Shown here in pieces: positions 56,801 through 64,000 of a stretch of DNA of 64,000 nt (its first letter is position 1; every line of letters starts with the position of its first letter). Where the stretch lies: assembly GCF_905147365.1 (NCBI RefSeq), contig NC_056409.1, forward strand, positions 13,769,001-13,833,000, written 5' to 3'. The position numbers were made by a program, and so were the translations under genes. Source of the stretch: Aricia agestis. Taxonomy: Eukaryota; Arthropoda; Insecta; Lepidoptera; Lycaenidae. Under the pieces are notes generated by a model. That model ran no database searches. It saw nothing but the letters and a program-made list of their open reading frames with translations, and was not told the origin of the DNA.

Positions 56801-59800
56801 TAGAAAAATATTACCCAAAGAACCCTAAAAACTATATCCCTAGATAAATATTACCCAAAGAACCCTAAAAACTATATCCCTACAAAAGGAAAACGTAAAG
56901 ACAACTTAATGTATATTGCAACGCTGAATACTTTGACCTTAAGAACTGACGAAAAACTCAAAGAAATAGAAGAGGCACTAACCCATATAAAATGGGACAT
57001 ACTAGGTCTTAGTGAGGTCCGAAGAGAAGGAGAAAAAATCATCGAACATGATAATTATATATTCTACCACAAAGGTGAAACCAAAGGTCATAACGGAGTC
57101 GGATTCATGGTCAAGAAACATCTAAAGAAATATATTGACGAATTCCAAGGAATAAACGAAAGAATTGCCATCCTGAATATGGGTCTCCCTGGACACAAAG
57201 ATAAATGGTCTATCATTCAGATATATGCACCTACTGAAACCTCTGACGAAAAATCAAAAGACAAATTTTACAGAATGCTTACCGAAACCCTTAGCACCAC
57301 TAAAAATAAAAACATTATTCTAATGGGCGATTTCAATGGTAGAGTTGGACAACAGAACCCAGGCGAAGATTCTGTAATTGGTAAATACGGAACAGGACAA
57401 AGAAATGATAACGGCAATAGAATGATAAACCTAGCTCACGAACACAAACTCTCGTTCATGAACACCTACTATAAGAAAAATCATTCAAGGAAGTGGACCT
57501 GGATATCTTCAGATAGCCGACACAAGAACGAAATAGACTATATAGGAACCAACAACCGCAAACCATTTCAGGACGTCACAGTAATAAGCCAATTCAACTT
57601 TCATACCAACCATAGAATGGTACGGGCAACATTAAAACTGTCCCAACAGAGAAAATGTAGTAAACACTTTGCCCACCCCGCATACAATACACTATTTGCA
57701 AAGAAAACCAGTAGCCGCCCACTAAATCTAACGAATAAAGAACTAGAAATACAAAAACTTTATGATTTAGAGGTGAACAAATTGTACAAAGAGACACCAC
57801 GAACAAGGACCCCAAGAGAGACGCTTAGCCAAGCAGTTAAGATAAAGATTGAAGAGAGAAAAGAACTTTCGACTAATAGCACGGACAAACATGTTGCTAA
57901 AAAAATAACAGAATTAAGTAAAGAAATAAGTAAACAGATAAAGAAAGAGAGAAACATTAAAAGAATCGAAAATATAAACCATCACATCTCAAAAACTGGT
58001 GGGATTCGAAAAGCACTAAAGGAACTCAAAGAAACAAAAGAATGGATACCAAAATTAAAAAACAACAGACTCCATGAAACAAACAGAAAATCCATACTGC
58101 AAATATCAACAGACTTCTACCAGAAGTTATACTCCAGAGATGACCTACCAACACTCCCACTGAACATAGCACAGGACCAAGATGAGGAAAATATTCCTCC
58201 TTTCCTAAAAAGCGAAGTCATCAACGCTGAAGGTACTGGTCGCTGAAGGAGATATTCAAAAGCAAACACTACACCATGGCAACAAAACGGAAAGTATTCA
58301 ACATCTGCATCCTTCCAATACTAACTTATGGGTGCCAAACTTGGGCCCTCACCCAAAAACAACGACAAAGGATTGTCACATGCCAGAGAAGCATGGAAAG
58401 GAGCATGCTTGGATACACAATTAGAGACAGGAAGAGAGCTATAGACATAAGAGAAATAACTAAACTAGAGGATGCTATAAAAAAGAGCAAAAAACTAAAA
58501 TGGAGTTGGGCAGGGCATATATTGTCTCTGAGGACAATACGGAAAAATGGACAGAATTAACGACATTATGGGTACCTCAAAACGACACAAAAAGAAAACG
58601 AGGCAGACCAAGGAAAAGATGGTCTGATGACTTCAGAAGAGTTGCAGGCCACCTCTGGCAAAGACTAACCCAGGATAGGGAGAAGTGGAAGCATCTAGGG
58701 GAGACCTATGTGTCATCAAGACACGCTGATACCTAAAACATACAAAAGTGCAGTGATAATAAGCACAAGAATGTCATAACTACCTAACTATTGTATCAGC
58801 AAATGGGTTAATAAACATAAACAATAAAGAGGTAGGAAAAAACAGAAAAGCAGCGAAAAATGTGTATGGCATGGATAGCTTTGTCATACTTACAGTGTGT
58901 CGCGCAAAACTCGCCGCTGGAGCCTCTGTGTGTTCTATGGAATACTAAATATTGTGGGGATCAATTCTATGATACTGTTACATTCTATTCAGATGCTACT
59001 AATAAGCAATTTTTCAGGGAAAGGCGCACTTGCCTGAAGACTCTCGCTATTGATGTCATAAAACCGCACCTAGAAGACAGATTTCAATAAGAAGATTCGA
59101 AGATGATATACTAGGGAAAAAAACGACCAACGCCTTCTATAGCTTCTCCTAATTTCAAATCTGGAAGGTGTTTTTTCTTCCTGAGGTCCAAAGACCGCAA
59201 ATCACGTACGCAATGTGAGACGTGCAAAACTTTCATTTGTACTGTTCACCAGAACAAAATATGCCACAACTGTTTTATAGTACCTAATTAATGTGATTTA
59301 ATTGTTTAGAAAAACTGAGATTATTGTTAAAAAGGTCTACGTAAGTTGATTTAATAATAAAATCTTTAATATTTTTTTAAAAATGTGTTATTATTGTTGG
59401 GGTGCACTAGTACCCCAGGGTACCGTTAGATAAAGTTTAAGATGGGTACGGTTCTATGGTTAGGGATCATAATGTAAATATTAGTTTTCGAAACTTTAGG
59501 TGAAGTTAAATTTCAATTTTATGGGTTTCAACAATAATTTTGGCAAAGCATAGTTAACTAAATACTACATAAGACGAAGGTACTACGGTACACTGCTTGT
59601 AGAAACAATATTGTTCTACAACCTTTTCTGATGGAACTCTGTTGCTGTGGTGAATCCCATAGGAACCAACTTTGATGCTTCAGCTAATATTTTATCTGCT
59701 TTGGCTTCCGATATGCCTTTGATAGTTATAAGCCATTTCTTTGGTGCATAAGCAACCGATTCCACGGTATGATAACCAGCCTCTTCTAATTTTTTTATAT

Positions 59801-59986
59801 CTCCGGACGTAATTCCATTTCCCTGCCAATAAAGAGTTAAATGTGTAAGATCATATAGGAAAACATAAAATTAAGAAACCAGTACAGTAACACAAAAATT
59901 ACTTCAAGTTTACTAATCAGCTGTGGTCCACACTCATCCAAATCTTCATCAATCGTCGCCGTTGTCGCTGATGCTGTGGCAGTCAT
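50843..59986 (-). CDS. Rad51: RAD51 recombinase (6 exons, 338 aa)
   Basis: ATP-dependent strand-exchange protein that forms filaments on single-stranded DNA in homologous recombination, in the nucleus. Exons in coding order: 59903-59986, 59623-59822, 55894-56041, 51745-51953, 51438-51567, 50843-51088. They sum to 1017 bp with consistent phases. The N-terminal helix-hairpin-helix region (NGITSGDIKKLEEAGYHTVE, then IKGISEAKADKI) precedes the ATPase core. Walker A is GEFRTGKTQ, with CMYIDTEGTFRPERL. Walker B is LLIVDSA. The DNA-binding loop region carries FGVAVIITNQVVAQVD, followed by KPIGGHIMAHASTTRL. Length is normal for the family. Intron 2 hosts a piggyBac plus RTE composite and intron 3 a long inverted-repeat element. 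No lesion was seen in the coding exons. Confidence 0.95.
52122..53479. mobile_element. Element with about 230-bp terminal inverted repeats
   Basis: Ends ATAGCCTAGTAAACGAATG and complement, then CTGCTTGGAAAAGTCGAAAG, GTCCTGACTCC and ACGGTGCTTCGTACGAAATT, are mirrored from 53479 back to about 53260. The interior holds a half MITE I and a family H-like block with a GACAGACGGACA-type microsatellite (53020-53110). It has no transposase. In Rad51 intron 3. No clear target duplication. Confidence 0.75.
54235..54350. repeat. Hairpin in Rad51 intron 3
   Basis: GATGGCTAAGGCGGGAGC and its complement GCTCCCGCCTTAGCCATC are separated by about 15 bp. The rest of 53480-55893 is AT-rich, with a repeat block at about 55066-55380 and nothing coding. 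Confidence 0.7.
55425..55760. repeat. Imperfect inverted repeat in Rad51 intron 3
   Basis: GAGTACTAAAAATCAAACCC on the left is mirrored by an ATACTTTATATCG-type arm on the right, with CATTGCGCTTGCCAAATCT and AGATTTGGCAAGTGCAATG as the clearest pair. A separate small palindrome follows at about 55808-55858. Confidence 0.65.
56806..56885. repeat. 40-bp tandem duplication at the LINE insertion edge
   Basis: AAATATTACCCAAAGAACCC then TAAAAACTATATCCCTA occurs twice, at 56806-56842 and 56846-56882. It lies at the 5' boundary of the RTE insert. Confidence 0.85.
56909..58246 (+). pseudogene. RTE-clade LINE protein, endonuclease half
   Basis: 445 aa. Residues 1-230 are an endonuclease in the RTE style (ATLNTLTLR, DILGLSEVRREGE, GVGFMVKKHL, ILMGDFNGRVG, WTWISSD and a NEIDYI box). 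A lysine-rich linker follows. The reverse transcriptase core is absent: the frame ends just past the linker and the sequence jumps to the C-terminal domain near 58225. Confidence 0.85.
58229..58736 (+). pseudogene. RTE-clade LINE protein, C-terminal remnant
   Basis: Reading WSLKEIFKSK...TKRKVFNICILPILTYGCQTW, typical of the region after the RTE reverse transcriptase, then WAGHILSLR. A frameshift at about 58515-58550 leads to KRGRPRKRWSDDFRR and the stop at 58734-58736. The 3' end of the LINE lies near 58845, where piggyBac coding sequence resumes. Confidence 0.8.
58860..59290 (+). pseudogene. piggyBac transposase C-terminal remnant
   Basis: In one frame from about 58905 it reads RRWSLCVFYGILNIVGINS, matching the piggyBac catalytic-domain end. 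Other frames give FRERRTCLKTLAIDVIKPHL and then GRCFFFLRSKDRKSRTQCET, the cysteine-rich tail. Several frameshifts and stops show it is dead. Confidence 0.75.
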
Positions 59987-60440
59987 GTTGATTGCTACAG
60001 TTTTTCTCACACTTCGAAACCTTTTGAAATATTTAAAACATTGTTTGGGTGAACTATAAACTCTTGTTTTAGGACTTTTAGGCGAAAATAATAGCTATTT
60101 GCAACAAAACCAATTTTCCCAGTTTTTTTTTTTTTTTTTGTTGATTCGTCCCGGTCGGGACAGGCAAAGGGAGCGTTGCCCATACAGCCATTTCTATGTT
60201 TTCTCTATTTAATGAATGATAGTGAAGGCCGAAGCCAATTCTTTTATATTAACCATCTGAAATAGAGTTTTCATCAGGCCGAAGCCAATTCTTTGATATA
60301 AATAATATGAATAATAAGTTTTTTCATCAGGCCGAAGCCATTTCTCATGTTGTGATAGTATTGTTTTGTTTAAAATTAATACTGTCCCTTCTTCAATTTG
60401 ACATATTGTCGTCATTGGTCATTGTCTTCATTGTCTTGAC
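59987..60440. promoter_or_regulatory. Rad51 upstream region with a threefold repeat
   Basis: The Rad51 promoter should lie here on the minus strand. At about 60226-60350 a unit starting AGGCCGAAGCCAATTCTTT is present three times with a period of about 51 bp; the third copy is partial. A run of T precedes it at 60125-60139. No TATA box was identified. Confidence 0.5.
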
Positions 60441-61895
60441 CAGGGTTGCCAGATTGGGCGACAAGTAGCCAATTGGGCTATTTTGCGGTCCTCCGCGGCT
60501 ACAAAAAATTTGGAATGGCGACTTATCGCCTGTTGGGCGACACGGTTTTTTACTTATCGCCTATTGGGCTACTGCCTACTATTGTATTTTCGTGAACGCG
60601 GCCATAATATCAACGAACGCAGCGATGCGTTGTCTATGCGCGGCCACTTTCACTCATAATCTGTGGTTCGCCGCGTGGGTGGCTGTTGAATATCATTCTG
60701 TTCAGGAGCAGAGAGAGCTCCGGTAGGAGTGTTAGTGTTCTGTGAGAGAGAGGCAGTAGATATCATAGATAATCTATACTAATATTATAAATGCGAAAGT
60801 ATCTCTGTCTGTCTGTCTGTCTCGCTTCACGCCAAAACTACCGAACCGATTGTAATGAAATTTTGTATACAGATAGTCTAAAGCCTGAGAAAGGACATAG
60901 GCTACTTTTTTACTGTAAAAAAAGGGTTGTAAGAGGGTGAAAATACGAAAATTTGTTCAAATTAAGTTAGTTCCAAAAATTCATACTAGATGGCGCCTTA
61001 CGTCTCTTACATCGCGCTAACGCTTGCCCAACATCTTTCTATAAGAGGTGGTATCATCGTGAATTTGAGTTTCGATTTTTTTCGATTGTTATTTCTTTTT
61101 TACATTATTTAATAAGTCAGTACTTTATATTATATTATATATACAGTGACGTAACCTTAAACCTATCAATGATAAATAGTTTATAGTTAAGTTGTGTAAT
61201 TGGAGGGCTAAATAAGCTTTAAAATTTGGCATAATATATTATAAAGTTTAATTAAAAAAAATGAAATATTATGTGCACACTGCACAGCTGTTTTGATTTA
61301 AGGGGTACCAGGGTTTTTTTTTTATAAAAGCTTTTGACACCAATTTTGTTGACATCGCGCGCTATAAACTGAAGTCCACGCGGACGAAGTCGCGGGCAAC
61401 AGCTAGTACATAATATATATACTGAGTAGATATGTTGGATCGTAATTTGCTCGACACCATCCAACTTTTTGCAGCAGATGACGATTAATATGCATAAAAC
61501 ATTTTTTATTTGTAAATACATAATTTTAAAATAAATACTATGAATTATAGATTTTCATTGCTAAATGTCACTTTTATAGTTGGGAAAAAAACCCCAAAAA
61601 ATAAAAACAACTCGTTACCACTAATGCAAATTTTCAAGTATCCAATAATTAAACCAAGAATCTTATGTTATATTATATAAGCTTCTTGAATTAAACGAAG
61701 CAAGTCTCCTTAAAATATTGATAAAATTACATGTAAATACTTATCTCTAATGTAATAGAACAGTAGCATATAATATTATTCATACGTTTTATTGACATTA
61801 CGTTTAATTACCGTGTTTCTTTTTTATTGGGCTACTTTGGGCTATCTTTTTATCGCGAAGTGGCGATTTGATCGGTCTTTGATCTGGCAACCCTG
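60441..61895. mobile_element. Non-autonomous hAT element, 1455 bp
   Basis: Perfect 8-bp target duplication GTCTTGAC (60433-60440 and 61896-61903). Ends CAGGGTTGCCAGATTG and GATCTGGCAACCCTG, with subterminal TTGGGCGAC/TTGGGCTA repeats. A family B repeat is nested at 60775-61408. No transposase was recognised. Confidence 0.88.
60775..61408 (+). repeat. Family B repeat, long copy
   Basis: Starts CTATACTAATATTATAAATG, then a GTCT microsatellite. It ends GGACGAAGTCGCGGGCAACA and GCTAGT, an ending familiar from lepidopteran RTE-type tails. Confidence 0.7.
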
Positions 61896-62168
61896 GTCTT
61901 GACGTGGTCTTGACTCTTGACAGATGCCTAAAAAGGCTAAAAAGTCTGCTATTAAACAGTTCAAAGTTATGTACATTATATAATATTTTATTACTAAAAC
62001 TAAGAAAAACAAGATGAAAAGCAAGTATAAAAGAGAATTATTTACAACCACAAAGTACTTATATATAATTAGGAAATTTACAACACATAACCGTTACAGA
62101 GAACTATCTCTGTGTTACTATATACAATCTCAAGGTATATAGGTAATGACTGGTGAGTACCTATTTAA

Positions 62169-64000
62169 TTATATATCACCAATGGTAGAAAGGACGTACT
62201 CATATATTGGCTTATAACAATCGGGTGTTTTCAGAAGCTGCTGAAGGGAGTGCGGGATGGCTTCAGCAGTTTTAAAGATATCCATCAAGTGATTAATAAA
62301 AATAAATATTTGAAGAGTAAAACTGTTACAAGTAAAGAAAATGTGATCCAAGGTTTGTTCAGAATGATTACAGTAATTACAAACGGGTGAAGACAATATA
62401 TTCAATCTATGAAGATGAGCATTAAATCGACAGTGACCAAGTCTAAGACGGCAAATAGTAGAATAAAATTTCCTGTCATGAAATGAAACACCTTTAGTAA
62501 ACCATGGGACTGACAACTCCTGTTTAATTTTAGAATACCATTTTCCTTTGGTTTCCATGGTCTGTTTCCAAAAATTTGTAAATTCGATTTTAAAGGTTTC
62601 TTTTATTTTGACTAAAACGTCAGATTCTGGAAGACATATGTTTTTAATACAATGCTCCTGAGAACAAGTAGTTATAGCTCTTGCTAAAAAATCGGCTTGT
62701 TCATTTCCCTTAACACCAATATGTGACGGTGACCAGACTAAAACTATATTTTTTTTTGTTTAATGTTGTTAATTTTGTATATTTTTCTCTAATATCATGG
62801 ATAATATAGTTAGTTGTAGCACAAAATTTGGGGTTATTTAAGTTTTGAAGAACGCTAAGACTATCGGACACTATAATCCATTTATCATAAACTTGAGTTT
62901 CAATATACTCTAATGCAGACAGAACTGCTAAACACTCAGCAGTAAAAATACTTGTTAAATTTGGAAGCCTAATACCATATCCTTTCTTATCCTGTTTAAT
63001 ATATATGGCTGCTGATACCGCCTCAGAAGTCTTTGAACCATCAGTATAGACTTGTTGATAACCAACTAGGTTACTTAGTAAAAGGTAGACATCTTCTTTG
63101 CACTTCAAAGAATTATCAATTACAATTTTTAGTGGAAAATATTTAGAGCTAAATGTGCTCATATAGCAAGGCCATAAGTCACTTTCATATGAGTTATAGT
63201 CTTGCTTTATTTTTAAAATTTCAGGTAGGTAATGTAATAAAATAGAGGAAGAAGAACCACTCTGCAATTTTACAAGAAGAGGATGATTTTTAATGGATGA
63301 AATTCTCAACAAAAACCTGTATATTAAATATTTAAAGCGAATTTTCAAAGGAGGGATGTTACATTCAACCTGCATTGATATTATGGGTGTGGAACACATC
63401 GCACCAAGCACAATCCGTAAGCACCTATTTTGAACTTTATCTAGTCTATCAACAAAATGTGGAATAGAAGCAAAGCATACATAACCATATTCAAAATGGC
63501 TTCTTACAATAGCCTTGTAAAGAATTAATAAAATTTTTGGATCAGCTCCCCAATATGTGCCTGCTAAAGACTTTAATATATTGCAAGCCTTTAAAGCCCT
63601 GTTTGCTAAGTAATCAATATATTTATTAAATTTGAAGGAGTTCTGAAAAATCACACCTAAGAATCTAACAGTTTTGTCAACTGCTAACATACTATCTCCA
63701 TATTGTAGGACAATGTTTGTTGTTTTGCTAGGTTTTTTTGAAAAAACTAAAACTTTGCTTTTTTCAGAGCTGATGTCCAAGCCCAGATCATCATAATAGG
63801 CCTTAAGGCCGAGGAGAGCAACTCTGAGATTTTCAATAGCTGCAGACAACTTGTCTGCAGTACAATATATAGTTAAGTCATCTACAAACTGTAGGTTAGT
63901 AATGTTTTGACCTAAGACAATATTTAACTTATGTATGTACAAAATAAATAGTAAAGGACTGAGAATTCCACCTTGACTTATTCCTTTGTAGGAATACCTT
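62169..64000 (-). pseudogene. LINE with reverse transcriptase and RNase H, partial
   Basis: The frame enters from beyond the window and runs to the stop at 62169. Reading down the minus strand: the RT (FVDDLTIYC as the catalytic box, LGVIFQNSFKFN, RSHFEYGYVC); an RNase H domain (YTDGSKTSE, FTAECLAVLSALEY, VSDSLSVLQNL, then SPSHIGVKGNEQAD); and a C-terminal zinc knuckle (CNYC...H...C). One frameshift falls in a run of nine T at 62749-62757 (plus strand). Presence of RNase H points to the I or R1-related groups rather than CR1. Otherwise it is little decayed. Confidence 0.85.

Larger units (their letters stand above)
56124..59459 (+). mobile_element. Decayed piggyBac transposon split by an RTE LINE
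   Basis: The left end CCCTAGAACCGTACCC and the right end (complement of CCATAGAACCGTACCC) are each flanked by TTAG (56120-56123 and 59460-59463). Remnants of transposase lie on both sides of the inserted LINE. These are an acidic N-terminal stretch near 56520-56745 and a C-terminal part at about 58905-59280, which includes a cysteine-rich zinc-binding end (QCETCKTFICTVHQNKICHN). Stop codons interrupt it. In Rad51 intron 2, opposite in sense to the gene. Confidence 0.8.

Overview
This window looks like a lepidopteran (moth or butterfly) nuclear chromosome. It is AT-rich, its introns are packed with transposons, and its short dispersed repeats are of kinds common in Lepidoptera. Four protein-coding loci can be read. 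They are two tandem minus-strand copies of the doublesex (dsx) first coding exon (5512-6013 and 11619-12120), a plus-strand pickpocket/Nach-type DEG/ENaC channel in 10 exons (20963-38239), a plus-strand Sirt2 deacetylase in 7 exons (40956-44405), and a minus-strand Rad51 recombinase in 6 exons (50843-59986). For the last three, every splice phase joins correctly and the exon sums give complete proteins of 530, 390 and 338 aa. From memory, the order dsx, Nach-like channel, sir2, Rad51 matches the surroundings of the Papilio dsx mimicry locus; I could not check this by alignment.

Layout. 1-20962 is the dsx region: two DM-domain exons 6 kb apart and otherwise repeats. 20963-38239 is the channel gene. 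Its introns hold a full-length two-ORF LINE (22098-27032), a stack of three transposons inside a fourth (29785-31014), a possible DNA transposon carrying four copies of one 13-mer and split by a LINE fragment (32388-35599), and a hAT element (36172-36848). 38240-40955 holds a hAT element, a palindrome and two MITEs. 40956-44405 is Sirt2. 44406-50842 holds a piggyBac-like element flanked by TTAA and a 2-kb Harbinger-like element with 0.5-kb inverted arms and a tRNA-derived SINE. 50843-59986 is Rad51, with a 1.36-kb inverted-repeat element in intron 3 and a decayed piggyBac split by an RTE LINE in intron 2. 59987-64000 holds a 1.45-kb hAT element and an RNase H-bearing LINE that runs off the window end.

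The main result is the dsx duplication. Both exons code for 167 aa plus one base, have intact zinc ligands and the same phase-1 donor, and share a GC-rich upstream module of about 80 bp. No oligomerisation-domain exon was seen between them. They could therefore be two genes, or alternative promoters and first exons giving one dsx gene two DNA-binding domains. The upstream copy (11619-12120) has non-conservative changes in its recognition helix. The channel, Sirt2 and Rad51 are ordinary neighbours and show no functional link to dsx beyond position.
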